From contig CM026425.1 in NCBI GenBank assembly GCA_014871385.1, positions 15,952,637 through 16,016,636 on the forward strand: a stretch of 64,000 nucleotides of DNA. The letters are read 5' to 3'. Below, piece after piece: positions 22,244 through 35,055 of the stretch. The first letter of the stretch is position 1. Each line of letters opens with the position of its first letter. The notes below the pieces were generated by a model that did not search any database, was not told the origin of the DNA, and saw only the letters and a program-made list of their open reading frames with translations. A program made the translations under genes and the position numbers. This DNA is from Ceratodon purpureus. Its lineage: Eukaryota; Streptophyta; Bryopsida; Pseudoditrichales; Ditrichaceae.

Positions 22244-25200
22244 GCTTTCATTGTGAATCTTTGAATTAATAAATCACCTTTAGAGTTTTTTAAAAAGAAA
22301 TACTATTTGCCTTGTGGAACATAATTGAAAAAAGAAAGAGTAACTTGTGTTCAACAAACATGTGTTCCCACTTTTTGTCCTTTGGAATGTTCTTGTCTAT
22401 TCTTAATGTTATGTTCTTCAATATGCATGATGTTCAATAGGTCTTGAAATTTTATAGTAACAACTAAGAATCTAGCCTTATTTAATGAAAACATCCAAAA
22501 TTTATAAAATATTAAATCTACAATGCTTAGAATTGTATTATAAAAAATTTATATTAAATTTTTGAATTACCATTTAGACATCTGATCATATGATGGACTT
22601 AGACTTATGACTAAGCACTAGAATGTTATAGAAAAACAAGGTAAAAGTGAATATAAGTAACTTAAAATTCAATTTAATTAACTTTTATCATTAAAATCCT
22701 TCTAATGAAATGTAAATTTTTGTTTTAAAACCACTTATATTAAATAAGTTTTATTTCAAAAAACATTTGTCAGTTATTGTTTATTTATCCAAAATGTATC
22801 AAGAGGATGAATTGTTTTCATTTTTAACTTTTTATTTTATTTTTATATTCGATTTTGTTTATCACGACCAGAATCAAATTTTTTTATATTATATTACACT
22901 AACTGAATATTTTAGAAAAAAAATAAAAATATATAAATCTGTGATGATACTCCCATTCCTTTCAAAACATAAGGATGATGTTGCTTTTTTTAGATGAAAT
23001 ATCTTAGTAACATATAATAAAAGTATTTAAGGTCAAGATTCTGATACTTGTATATATTTGTTGCTCCATTGTGTTTTTCATTTCCATGTGTTTTCAGTTA
23101 TAAAATCAAATAAAAACACTTGTGACCATACAATGTCAGAAATTGTTGTTATTTTGTCGCTATATCTACAAAAATACATACTAATATTAGAAAATTTGGA
23201 AAACGGTTAAATTATTACAATTATCTACAAAGTTGGTCTCTATTGCATCATAAACTTTCTTCTTAGAAAGGAAATCTTTTACACCCATGTGCTCTAAGTG
23301 TTCACATTGCTTCCTTGTCCCCCTCCACTTGATCCATGCGGGATTCCTTATTTGTTGGAAATTTTCCTACTGTAGAATTAGAACCCAAGCTGACCTTGGA
23401 AATTAATTGGTGGATTCAACAGTATTTTCTTCAAATTGTTCTCTTCACTTGTTCTTTTCTCCTCTCCGAAAGGCTCAGTAGTTGGAGGTTCCAACCTCAA
23501 TGCTAGACTGCACTGCACTGGCATTGGTGGAGTAAAAAGTAGCTCAGTAGGCAGTCCATGAAGAACCAATGCTGAGCATGGCAAGTTGCGTGCCTCATCC
23601 AAAACTTTACCACACTGGTTGTCTTCAAATGCCCAGTTGAAAAGTTGTGGCAGGGATGCGAAGTGGGTCCAGTTGCACCTCAAGATTTTTCACAAATGGG
23701 CCGACTGGCATGGAAGAGCCCAAGCTCCAGATTCTCAAGTCATGCTATGATGTACATTGTGCAGAATTTGCCCCTCGTATTCATGATTCTTCATATGTTA
23801 GATGCTTGAGGAGAAATTAACTCTTGTAGATTCAGATTAGATATTCATTTGGAGATTCACTTTTTGCTTCCTTGATTCTCATCCGACTTGAGAAATGAAA
23901 AAATTAGTGCTTAGTCACGATCTCAACCTCTTCATATTATTCCAGAAGCAAACTACCACAAAGTCTGTCACATGTGCCCCTGTATCACCAGACTATACCC
24001 GTCTTGATTGCAGACTATTCAACAGGTAATTGTCATGATCACCTCCACTGCCGCAGAAATTCTTTTGAAAATCTACAATTTAATCTTTTTCATTAGATTA
24101 TAATGTATGTTTATCAGTGAGGAAAACAAAAGGGTAATTCTCTTCAACTTCCAGCCAAATGAAGGCAAGGAAATTAGCACAACTTATCCTCTACTGAGGA
24201 AACAGCAAAAGATCCATCATTACAATAGCTTACAAGGATCATGATCGAGTTGCAAGTGGAAGCTTCAAAATCTAGACATGCCAGACTCTGTAGGAAAACC
24301 AGATAAGATATTTCACAGACTCCGGTAGAATAATGAAAAAGGCCTTGAATGCAAGTGTGACTAGACCTGAACTTGAAGCCGTTGATGCTCACCTGCAAAC
24401 TTCAAGAATGCACGGACGATCACATCGGTATTATGTGAGTCATCTTATGTCTACTCTAATTTCAATAACACTATCACCTCAGCCTAATCGAAAAGAAAAA
24501 AAGGTTCCTCCAATTCTCACGCCCGACTGGACGATCACACCGATCACACCGATGGGATGGCGTAAAGGAAATCAATCGGAAACGAAAAGCTCCCACTTGC
24601 TTGCCCTCCAAACCTCGCTTCATCCATCACCTGACGATCGGATCGCCTTTCCAGCTCCCAACATCCAATAGCAGATCCACTCCGACCTGAAAAATCTTCA
24701 AAAGAAGGAAGAATCCTCATCTTAACTTTTTAGCAATCCGAAGAAATGTACCCAAAAGGAAGACTTGGGAGGGCTTGCCATGCAAGTGGGAAGATCATCG
24801 GCACAAGGGTCGTCTCCCTCAAATACAAGCCGTGGGGGCCGCAGTCTTCTCATCGAGCGCAGCGCATTCTTCAATTAGACTCCGCGTCTCTCGGTTGGAT
24901 CATCACGGTATCCACCCTCAGTGTCCGGAGCTTCTAGTGCTGATCGGCGCTTCGATCCCAAGTAGTTGGAATTATCTCTTGTTTCTGTCTAGCTTTTGTT
25001 TCTAGCTTCAGAGTCTGGAGATCGTTCCAGTACCAGTTTGCCAGAGTTACTTTGCATTGCATGCTCTGGTTCTGCACTTAACGGTGCATGATCGTGAAGA
25101 ACTGCTCAGTTCTCTTAATTTGTCGACACTAAGTTTCTAGAAGGAGGAGTGCTTGTTGTGGAGTCTAGTTGGGCGGTTTAGTACTCTTTTGCAGGTGTGG

Positions 25201-25315
25201 AGGAGTGAAGCTCTGTATTTTGGGTGAAGGAAGGAGTTGACGTAGCCGTTGCGAGGAGGATCGTGGTGAAGTGAATTAAGAGAAAGTTCCGTAGTGTTTA
25301 GATACTTTCGCTGCC
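22244..25315. other. Intergenic, AT-rich then mixed; 5' region of the plastid protein gene
   Basis: To about 23.2 kb the DNA is AT-rich and empty. From 23.2 to 24.7 kb composition is closer to transcribed DNA. A 101-codon minus-strand frame at 23683-23378 is free of stops but matches nothing I know and could be a gene relic. From about 24.7 kb the sequence should hold the promoter and 5' leader of the gene starting at 25316. No specific promoter motif can be supported. Confidence 0.45.
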
Positions 25316-25992
25316 ATGGCTCTTGCGGTACAGATGACATCGCAGATGGCGGTGCAGCTCGCCTCGCCATGGACGGCTTCCTCCTCGAGCTCCTGCCGGG
25401 CGGTGAAGGTGCTTGGGGGCTTCAGGAAGCCGTTGAGGTGCTCTAGGCGGAGGGCGGGTGTTGCGAGGGCTTCTGGCACGGCAGAGCCCGAGTCGGCAGG
25501 GACTGGTAAGTTGGCTCTGTTTTGTATGATCCATGGCCGGCTCATGTTTGGTTTGATAAAAGCAAAAAAATTAGAATTACGATGGAGAACCTGTCTGCGG
25601 AGAGTTTTGTTTCAGTCTGTGGACACAGGTCTGGGCATGACGCGATTTATCCCGATCTATTTGCAGGTGGCTCAGGAATGGTGGATTCCAACATGATGGT
25701 GTTGAGGAAGCGCATCCAGAGCATTCGCGTTCAGGAGTCCATTTACGACATCCCTGCAGATTGGGCAGAGTGGGAGCGAAACTCTTACGCCAGTTACCGT
25801 GCCGACATTTGCCTCCTGCTCAGCACGATGCAAGGCCAGTTGCTCACGATGCGGCCTGGCACCGTTGTGTTATTTGCGTCCGTTTTGATGGCTGTTCTGC
25901 CAGTCATGTCCATCATGTTTGTCTCGGCTGTTGGGACACAACTCTGGTCACTTCACTGTGCGTTGCTAGAGCTGGGTGCGTCACTCCACTAA
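25316..25992 (+). CDS. Small plastid-targeted membrane protein, unknown function
   Basis: Exons 25316-25505 and 25667-25992 (phase 1; CTG/GTAAGT donor, TTTGCAG acceptor) encode 171 aa. The ATG sits in a GCCATGG context. The first 50 residues are Ser/Ala/Arg-rich without acids (ASSSSSCRAVKVLGGFRKPL), as in a chloroplast transit peptide. The mature part begins with a charged segment (RKRIQSIRVQES, then PADWAEWERNSYASY), followed by one hydrophobic membrane span at about aa 125-150. The segment WAEWE..SY..Y followed by a short span resembles a small plant-specific plastid family that I cannot name, so no function is assigned. The C-terminal 20 residues are less certain, because a further exon cannot be excluded. 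Confidence 0.65.
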
Positions 25993-27685
25993 ACAGCTCT
26001 ACGCTACTCATATTTCATTATGTTTACACTGACGAGGGGCCATCGAAAGCTCCGGAATTACCATACAACGAGGAGTTCCTGTACTTGTATCTTTTCATTG
26101 AGTATTTAGCATCTCCTGGGCACAGTAATAGGGGCTCAGGAAGTAGAATGGTTCCAGGAATACGCTCCTAGGATCCGAGCAGAAATACCAAATTGGCCAA
26201 AGTTGGCACCGAATTATCGTCGACACAGGTTGGGGATGAAGTAAATATAAAATCTGGAAGCGCAGGGGTTGTGCATGTCGGAATATCGACTTGGAAAGAA
26301 GCCAGAGAGGTGCAGCTGGGTTTCATGCTGCTGCGGATCTTGAGATAGTCGAAGAAACTACGCCAAAGAGATGACAGTCAATGGATGTTGGATTTATGAC
26401 TTGACTTAGTATGAACTGGAGAATAGATTTACAGAGGAGTATAGATGCAGCTCCCACAGAAGCATGTGCTTGGGAGTCTGGGTAGCATTAGATTACCATT
26501 TATTGATTGTCTGGCCCTTTAATGAGAAGCTAAGACGCGCTTTTTATGAATCTGTGTATTTGCTTTTTTTTTTTTTTTTTTTTTTTCTTTGTTCTTGTTG
26601 TCTAGCCAGTCGGAATTTGTTGTATGCTTGCTTAGACCATTTAGGCCTTCTTGTGGAGGGGTTGCATTGCTGCTGGATTGTGCCCAGATAAGTGGCCCTG
26701 CAGCTGGTAGTGAATACGGTTGCTCTGAATTCTCTCCAGTTGCGTATGGTGGTTTGCTTGCAGTATGCTCCCTTCCCTCCTACCTGCTTTTTCATTGTTA
26801 GAAAGGAGAAAATAGTGCTTCAGGATCTGATTATGATCTGTTAAACAATTTCTATATGACCTATTTGGGCATATCATAGTCTTCAGCTGATGCTACGCAT
26901 ATGGTAGTTTACTAAGGCCCTCAAAACTCCGCACAAACCTGCTCACCAGTCCATTTTGAAGCACATAAAACCGACAGATAGTATGTAGACGATTCCGATG
27001 AAATAGCCATCAAGTTGCTGCCTCAAAGGAGGATGTACCAAAAACAGCGCTTGATCATTGATACAACGCCAGGCACTCTTCTAGCATCAAGATTCAGTAA
27101 GTTCTGTTGCAGAAATTCACCACGCTCGGAAGCGTAGATGCCCATTTTTTATATCGGCATTGCCAAGCTTTCACGAACAAGACAGTGCAACAACTGCAAG
27201 AAAACCTAAAGGGATTCGGATCATCATATTCTTGAAAAAATACCCCAGTCTGGCAAATTAGCAGAAAAGATCGGAATTCCACGTTGCACAAGTCATACAT
27301 CCCAAGCATCTACAATGAGCTTCCTACTCTGCAAAAAATCACGAGGGCGAGTTAACTCCAGTGCCTATGAAATCAAGAGCCTCCCTCTGTTGAAACACTT
27401 ATTGCATTCTGAAAATCGAGAGTAGAACCACTGCCCTTCAGTTCAGATTTATGAAATTGACGAGTATCTGGGGTCTTCATCTTTTTTAGGACAGAAATAG
27501 ACTGACTCTGGAGGTTTTCAAGGGAGAGTAAACAAGCTTGCAGATACCACCTACGCATTCTGATACTTCATCTCAAATTCGCCTGCTTCTCATATTTACC
27601 TTCACACTCTAGTTTGAATGCCATGGAATGTTCCTAGCACAGCAATTGAAAACAACATTCATCAGGAGAGTGAAGGTCCACCTCA

Positions 27686-27713
27686 TCATTAAGATGAGGG
27701 CGAGGTTTATTGC
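27686..27713 (+). repeat. Solitary Mutator-type terminus related to the 29.4-33.0 kb element
   Basis: TCATTAAGATGAGGGCGAGG and the 8 bases after it match the right end of the Mutator-like element (32932-32955 region) with one or two differences, in the same orientation. The match stops before the last bases of the terminus (TTGC then CTCG instead of TTGCAAGGG). It is probably the remnant of another family member. Confidence 0.6.
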
Positions 27714-28060
27714 TCGAGCGCCACAAGGCCTACCGTGACTAAGGTAGAGGTGCTGTCTTGGCTGGAATATGCAGATATACATATTAAAAAACAAGACATT
27801 GTCATGAAAATGACTTGCATGTGTTAACATTTGAAAATGGAACTCAATCAAAGTGGTTTAATGATTTTTGGAGTTAAAATGAATAAATTGAGAATTGATA
27901 AAATTCTAAAAAGTAAAAATGTGAAAAATATAGGATTCAAAGTTGGCATAATAATCTCATCCATCTAATGGTCAATAATCAAGATTGAAAGTTGTAGCAA
28001 AGATAAAATTTAATTATATTATTTCCATTTTAGGTTGAATAGTAGATGAACACTTTTGGA

Positions 28061-28796
28061 GGAGAGCACAATAAAGTCGACCACAAAGTGCAATATGTGA
28101 TCACTAGAAAGTGAATATGAAGTGTGCTGTTTTTTAAAGCTTAAAGCTGACTTTGAGCATTTTGGTGTAGTTTTTGAGCATTTTAGTCACTTCCTAGGTG
28201 TCATAAGGTATCTTACCCGCATCTTCATACAAAGAACATCTTCAATTGAAACTAAATTTGACCAGTAGTTCTAAATCATGAAAATGTACTTTTCCAAAGT
28301 CTTGATTTCTTCATTAGGTGCACTCTATTGTCTTTAGAAGATGTTTTTTTCAATTTAAAAAAACAAAGTTCGGTGAAAAAAAACGCACAAAAAGTATCGT
28401 GGAAGTGACTCTCTTAAAAAACATCCTTGCGGTACTTTTGGAACTCTAAACCAATTAATGAGTACATTAATTAACTATTTTAGAATATTACTTAAACATA
28501 CAGAGGGCACCACTTCATTAAAAGTGATTTTTTGATAGTTTTTTATTCTTTTCTAGCCACTTTTTCAAATGACTGCATTCACTTTGCTTGGATTTAAAGC
28601 CTTCGTACTATAACTTTAAAGTATTTACTTTCAATGAAACTTTTCCAAGTTGTAGAAAAACATGTTGAGAATCCATAGTAGTAAAAAAATTGACTTCAAT
28701 TACATTTTTCCATCACTTTTGTGCAATTTTTGCAAAAGGGCTGAAACTGGCAAATAGCTAAGCACTTTTGTGGTCTACTTTATCGTGCTTCTCCCC
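28061..28796. repeat. Imperfect inverted repeat pair enclosing about 730 bp
   Basis: The left end 28061-28091 (GGAGAGCACAATAAAGTCGA and onward to AAAGTGC) matches the reverse complement of 28762-28796 with about six differences over some 33 bases. Such a pair could be the ends of an old non-autonomous DNA element, but I could not identify a clear target duplication. There is no coding sequence between the ends. Confidence 0.45.
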
Positions 28797-29377
28797 TTTT
28801 CATAACTTACTTTTACTTTAGGAGTTTGTTAATTCAATAAATCCACCTCTAACCTTTCAGAAGAACCTTTTTATAATACCTTCTGCAATTTCCACCCTTT
28901 TTTTTCCTTAGATGTCCTTCTTTGTACAAAGCAAACCAAATTATAAACCATTTTTTTGTCACTATCTTTTTGGTGATATTTGTAAAATTGGAGGCATGAA
29001 GTGCAAGATTAGGGAGGCTTGTTAAACCTTTTTGGACATCACCAAAGTTGAAGATGATGATGTGATCATAGAAATGGCGCTTGATTAATTACAAGACCTT
29101 GTTAATGCAAATCTATCTTGACAAGGACTTAGTGGTATATGTGAAGGAAAAACTGTCAATATTGACTAGGATAATGTCATTATAGATTATCACATTTACT
29201 TTGATTATTTTTAGGATGCATCAATTTAAAGTCCTACTTTATTCATGCACAGTAATTGTATGAAAATGTCATTGTTTTTCACCATCTTCGAGAGGGTGTA
29301 TAGATGCAATAGCTATCTTTTTACGAAAAAAAAGATGCTTCAGGATTGGTAGGATTATCTACACAATAGAAGATTTT

Positions 29378-32300
29378 CCCTTGCAATAAACCTCGCCTTC
29401 ATCTTAATGACGAGGCGGGCCCTCCCCTCCTCTTTTCTCCTCCCCTTCCTGATCTATTTTTAGGGGTTCTGCGGCTCTTTTTTAGTATTTTTTATATTTT
29501 TAATGGAATCCGGGACCCTGAATTAGTCTAGGAAGACCTGCTACATTAATTTTAGTTAGTTCTTAAATTTTTTTAAAATTTTTATTTTTTATTTTTTATT
29601 TTTATGGGACCTTAAGGAAGCACCTACGCTCCCAACATTGGGAACGAAGGCGTTCCCCAAGATCCCAAATAGAGTGACACGTTCTCAGAAAATTGTTTGC
29701 TGGTTTATCGGTCCCGCGACATGTCCTGTTGCGATAGGAGCGTTAGGCTGCGGGCATGGAGGTCAGAGGTTCGAAACCCATTGGAGACTTAATTTTGAGT
29801 TATATAGATATGTTCCAGTTGTATCTTGAGCATCAGTCGACCTTTACACTAATGATTTCAGTGGAACTCAGGTAACTGCTTAGCTACTTGACTTTCTTGA
29901 AATGGAGAAATTGGAGAAAGGTTTTAGCTCTTGACTTTCTTGAAATGGAGAAATTGGAGTCTTGATGGTTATTCCATTTGGATTCTTTTTTTCTCTGTTT
30001 TGCTTAGAAGTTTAGCTTGAATTATTTCTTCTTTGTGTATATTTTGATTTGTTCTCTGATAGACCACCCCCAAGCTGGACTTCCTTCCGGATGATTTGCA
30101 TCCTGCCTGGTCTTGTTTCTTTCAATCCGTTACATTGTTTTCAGTTGGTTTCTGGCTACTACCGGTTTCTGACTCCCCGGCCCTTGTGGCTAGTTACTTT
30201 TTGCATTGTAAAACCCCGGTGGGGATTTGCAAGACTGAATTTTAAGTGTTTAGTCTAGTTTGAAGGGAATTTTATTATTGTGACTCTGTTTGTTTTCAGT
30301 GACAAACGGAGTGATTGTAGGCTTAATACGTAGCTCGATGTAAACCTTCGAAGGAATTGTTTTTTTTTTCTTCCAAAATTGCGTCCTATTGCCACGTTTA
30401 CTTTGCGCTCGGGATTCTTGTAAACTCTTCTCTCACAATTATTTTGATGTACTTATGTGGCATCAACATGCCCAGGTGTTGGACAGAGATGTTGTTTATA
30501 TTGCTATTTTTACTTAGAATTGGTATATTCAACTTTAATTGGCAACTTTGATATTGTAGGAAAGATTGTGAGTTTTGTAACATGGATCTTTTAAATTTAC
30601 TCATAACACAATTACCTTTTGGTCTTTTACTATTGGGAAGCAAGTTTAGCAGTGTAACTCCGAATCCTTCAAGAATTTAAGAATGCACGTAATATCAAAT
30701 AAAGAAAAGAAGCAAATGAGATAAAGAAATATTTCTAATTATGAGAATTACAAGGGTTCATGATAGGAATATGAGCACATACAAGTAGAGAAAGAAGTGC
30801 ATCAAGCCAACATCAAATAGAGGCAAAATCATGTAGCATCGTCAATTGAATAGAATAGATTTGTGTTTAAAGAATTAGAAGTGGAACATCACAAGGTAGA
30901 AATTACACACCACAAATCACAAATACAAAATTGTTTACAAAATTGATCAATGAAGTTTGATCAGAACATATTCTTGGAACATTTGTCACTCTTCTGAGTG
31001 TAATGTCTAGATCTTTTAGAACGAGGTTGAAAATTTTGAAGTTCTTTTAGTTAATAAGATGAACTTGTTGCAGATGAATTGGTATAGTTTCTTGCTTCGA
31101 TGATATAGTGTTTGAGTTGTCCATTTCTTTAAGAAGAAGTTGGGCATGCTCAAAAGATAGTTCATTTCATTCTTCATCTTTTAAGACGTACAACATTTTA
31201 AATTGGTAGGCTTGATAAGCTGATAGTTCACCAGAAATTTTAGACTGGATCCAAAACAAGGAAAAACTTCATACATTAGATTCTTTTGAAATCTATTTCA
31301 AGAATCCATAGGGATTAGAATATGTGACATATGTGTTTATCAGCGTCAAGTTGAACACTACATTGTGTTTCTTTTGACAAAAAATTCAAATTTGTGATAG
31401 AAACATAAACATTCAACTTTCTCTTAAAACCCTTGGAAAACACGGTCACCGCTAAATCAAGGTGATTAAAGAGTCCAATACATGTGCATTATGAGCATTT
31501 TGATGTTGCCAGTACTCTTCTTGTCACGGTGTTTGTAAACGCAATGTCTCCATGTGCATGCGTATGCAATGATTAGGAAAAGTAATAATTGTTGTATATC
31601 GTTCCATTGCACTGAAAATTACTGGGGTGATTACTCATATTTAGTCAAAACAAGTTTTTTAATATAGTTCAAACAAGTTGGAATTTGTCACATGTAGTAA
31701 CCATTATAGGTGAATTAGGTGGCCTTTATGAATGAACTTTTTCTATATTTGCTGATTGTGTAAAGATTCTTTTGAGTCAATTGGACAGCATGCACTTCAA
31801 AAATTCACAACAAATTCATTCTTTGTTTTAAAAATAAAATTTCATTTCCACTCCCTATTTTTAACATTTGTCTTTATGTGGAATTTTAGAAAAAATTCAA
31901 CAATGGCAACAAGGCACATCAATCATTCTACCTATGATAGGCTGTTTTATTTTTCGCGGATATGTGATTTTGAGATATTAATTTTGAAGTGTGGAGAGAT
32001 CTCCCCGTGCCGAAGCCAAAAGTACTGAGACACATCAAATCATTATCATTTTGGGAGGCTATGATACAATTCTCTTGTGCAAGGTTGTAAAACAATGTGA
32101 TTGAAAATACCAAATCTATTCAAAGATACGGAGAAAGTGTTCATTTAACATTTAGTCTAGTCATACATCAGATATACCACTTGAGAAATCCAATTGGGCA
32201 TGTAGCTAGCTAAGTTGTTTTTCATTACTTAACATAATTTTTTAGTTCATAAAAATAATGGTTTATTATAATAGTTCATGCAAATTAATCATAAAATATG

Positions 32301-32959
32301 TATAAGTTATGAAAGAATAGTTAAGGTAAATGCTTGATAAAAAATGTGGAGTATATGAATGATTTTGTTTGAAAAGATGTAGATATTGGTCAAGATTTTG
32401 ATTTCGATTTAAGGAGCATCTTCACAAGAATAATATACAAAGTAATTACAAATTGCAGTTCATATGATCAGAAGTTCAACATCAATTTCATCTTCGATAT
32501 CATGAATTTGATAACTACAGCTAAAAGAAGCAAAAGTAATGTATCTGCAACTTTGAGTCATCAACACAGTGCTAGATATCTATCTTTACAAACTTATAAA
32601 CAAAATTGATCACAACATGTATCACAAAATGTATCACAACATGCATTGATGGTGAAACCTGTATTCATATTTGAAAATTGTCTCAAAATTTTCGGACCAT
32701 GAAACCTCGGAAATGCAAAGTCGTAAGTTCTAGGCTTGATGCACTTCTTTTTCTACTTGTATATGTTTATACTCCTATCTTGAACCCTGTACTTTAGTTT
32801 CAACTTGCTCCGAGGTTTGTATTTATAGGTGAACCTTGAGGTCCCACACGTCTTGTTTTTTCATTAACAAGCAAAATATAGGGGGCTTTTTGCCCCCTCC
32901 AATGGGAACCCTAGTTTGGGGGCTTGTCATTAAGACGAGGGCGAGGTTTATTGCAAGGG
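29378..32959. mobile_element. Non-autonomous Mutator-like element (MULE), 3.58 kb
   Basis: Both ends begin CCCTTGCAATAAACCTCGCC reading inward, and the inverted similarity extends to about 36 bp with a few substitutions. The 9-bp sequence GAAGATTTT is repeated directly at 29369-29377 and 32960-32968, the duplication length made by Mutator elements. I find no MuDR-type transposase or other domain inside, and frames are shorter than 95 codons. It is therefore called non-autonomous. The interior is AT-rich, with a tandemly repeated 29-bp segment and a tRNA B-box-like GGTTCGAAACC at about 29767. Confidence 0.88.
29888..29959 (+). repeat. 29-bp direct repeat inside the MULE
   Basis: TTGACTTTCTTGAAATGGAG plus nine more bases occurs at 29888-29916 and again at 29931-29959, identical, with 43-bp periodicity. 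Confidence 0.85.
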
Positions 32960-32968
32960 GAAGATTTT

Positions 32969-34833
32969 GATTGCACTGGAAGGAACTTGGAAATGCAAGG
33001 ACTGGGAGGGTTCTCCGTTGGTGTCAATGCAGTGGAGGGGTAGCACGGACAGCCATGGTGAAGTTGCCATTGGTGCGACTGTGACCATGCCCTTAGCTTG
33101 AGACAGGCAAGGGCACAATATCTTAATCTAGGTTAAGAAGAACAACAGTTTAGGCAAGTTGAATATTTACCTGCCATCTCAGCTTGCTTAAACTTAACCA
33201 GATCAGCTTCTGTCCGAATTAAATATGACCAATTGATTGTATTTTAATTTCTTTATTTTTTCTTCATTGAAAATTGTATGCAGGGTTAACCTCACCATGA
33301 ACATCACCTGGCCAAATCCATTGTCATTAGACTACAAACAATTCAAAGTTAGTACTCAAGATAGAAAAACAGAATGAAAGACGATCATAGCTTTTGTCAT
33401 ACCAGAAGCCCCGCTTTATACACTAGCAATAATGTAAGAGAAAGCGAAGGGAAGATAGGACTTCAATATACCTGGCAATACGGTAGAGGATATAAGGCAC
33501 TGACTTTCTACGTCCCTCCCTCTCCTATCATTCAGAACTGAACAGATGCCAGCTGCCTTCACATCAACTCCAACAAACCATAAGTAGCATCATGAACAGT
33601 TATCAATGCGGTCCGAAGCAGAGCATGGACCAACAAACGAATATCTCCTACACAGCAATCAGGGCAAGGTCCAGACATTCGGTTCATGCGATAGCCAACT
33701 TAAAATCCTTTCTATAAGGAAATGAAATCAAGCAGAACAGTATTGACATGATTGTAATGCACTTTCAGATGAACAAGTATGGTTGTCTATTTTCTTGCTG
33801 ACATGCCGCCTGACTGCTGAAGACTACAGACAGTACTAAGAACAGCTTCATGTTTAGCACCAGAATGGTCGTCTCCCAGAATTAGGACATAGGATGCATA
33901 GTGTAGAAGGAGTTAACCCAGATGTTTACCATCATAGAATATCGGCGGAGACTGCACAGGATATGTCAAGTCAGTCTTGCATATACTACCTCAGCCAAGT
34001 ACTACCAAGATTCAGAGTATTCTGTGACCTGTCATTGTTAAAACCAGAGCAAGGACTAAATCATTTGGGTCTTGAAGAAAGAATCAAGTAAAGAAGGTAC
34101 TAATTGAGTCAGTGGAAGGCCAATTCTCAAACCTGTAGGTTTAAGGACATAAACCATGCGAGCAGAAACGAACGCCAGTAGAAGGCGATGTTTGAAACCC
34201 GAATAGTGGCTCTGCCATCCGACAACCCCAAACGAGTACATGATTCAGAAAACGAATTTTAGACTTACAAACCAGAATTACATATTGTACTGCTGCAGAC
34301 GCTCATTAGAAATCCTAGTCAGTTGAAAAATCAAGGTACATTTCGTGCAGCAAGCCTCACTCATAGCACTAAGCTAGAAGCAAATTACTTCAATTATACC
34401 CTGGCTAATGACAAAGCTGCTTAAATGCCCTTCAGACAGAGGGAGCACCTTAAGTGAATTTTGACCTGCTGCTGGAACTTGCAGCATCAAGATTTTAGAC
34501 ACAAGTCCCATCACTGAATTCCATACAGACGAAAACGAATCACAACATTGAGCGAGGAGCCAAACCCAAACAGAAAAAAACTAGGCTCAGTCTCTCGACC
34601 ACATGACCTAACTTAGATACAATTGCGTCTCGCATCCGAGCGAAGACAAGAGAATCCTAACTCAGAGAAAACGATGATAATTCAATGTAGACAGGCAGCG
34701 GAAGCACATTAAGCTAGACGGTGAAAGCTTGATGAGTAACCCCTTCACTGCACTAGAATACCTGCTCGAGAGCATTCAAGTTATCGAGCCGAAGTAGGCG
34801 AGAGTAAGACCATTGACGTCGTTGCCCTCGCAC
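32969..34833. other. Intergenic or transcribed non-coding DNA
   Basis: Less AT-rich than the MULE next to it and possibly transcribed (3' side of the small minus-strand ORF at 34.8-35.1 kb). Only short frames without domains are present. No RNA gene was recognised. Confidence 0.4.
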
Positions 34834-35055
34834 CTAGTCCATTAATGCGTTCCGGAAGTACAACACACGAATTCGGCGCGTAACGTCCGACGCAGGCATC
34901 GCCATCACCACCCACCCCACACAAACCAACATCCCTCTCACACTACCCATCAAACAGAACAACAAACCCCTCACCATAGCCTCAAAGCCAGCACTCCACT
35001 CTAAGAAACGGTTCTCGGCTGCTGACGACACCACGGTTGTCCTAATTCTAGCCAT
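34834..35055 (-). CDS. Possible small membrane protein, divergent from MED33
   Basis: A 73-aa frame from the ATG at 35053-35055: a short polar N-terminus (MARIRTTVVSSAAENRFLEW) and a hydrophobic segment (about aa 22-52) able to span a membrane, ending FRNALMD. It is the most codon-like frame of this interval and points away from MED33, so the two might share a promoter region. No family is recognised, and the frame could be a chance product or the start of a spliced gene running left. Confidence 0.25.
   Translation of the reverse strand: MARIRTTVVSSAAENRFLEWSAGFEAMVRGLLFCLMGSVRGMLVCVGWVVMAMPASDVTRRIRVLYFRNALMD

Larger units (their letters stand above)
25993..29368. other. Intergenic with repeats, no gene seen
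   Basis: It starts with the probable 3' untranslated region of the plastid protein gene. A run of about 22 T lies at 26563-26586. From 27.6 kb the DNA is AT-rich and holds a Mutator-type end and a spaced inverted repeat (listed separately). Open frames in the interval lack domains. Confidence 0.5.

Noticed and set aside
23378-23683. 101-codon minus-strand frame
   Set aside because: Stop-free but without a recognised family or splice context, so it is mentioned only as a possible relic.
24333-24937. Plus-strand frames of 112 and 63 codons before the plastid protein gene
   Set aside because: No recognised domain and no splice junctions that would link them to the gene at 25316.
29755-29790. 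GGTTCGAAACC tRNA B-box-like sequence in the MULE
   Set aside because: No A box, no cloverleaf pairing and no acceptor stem could be built around it.
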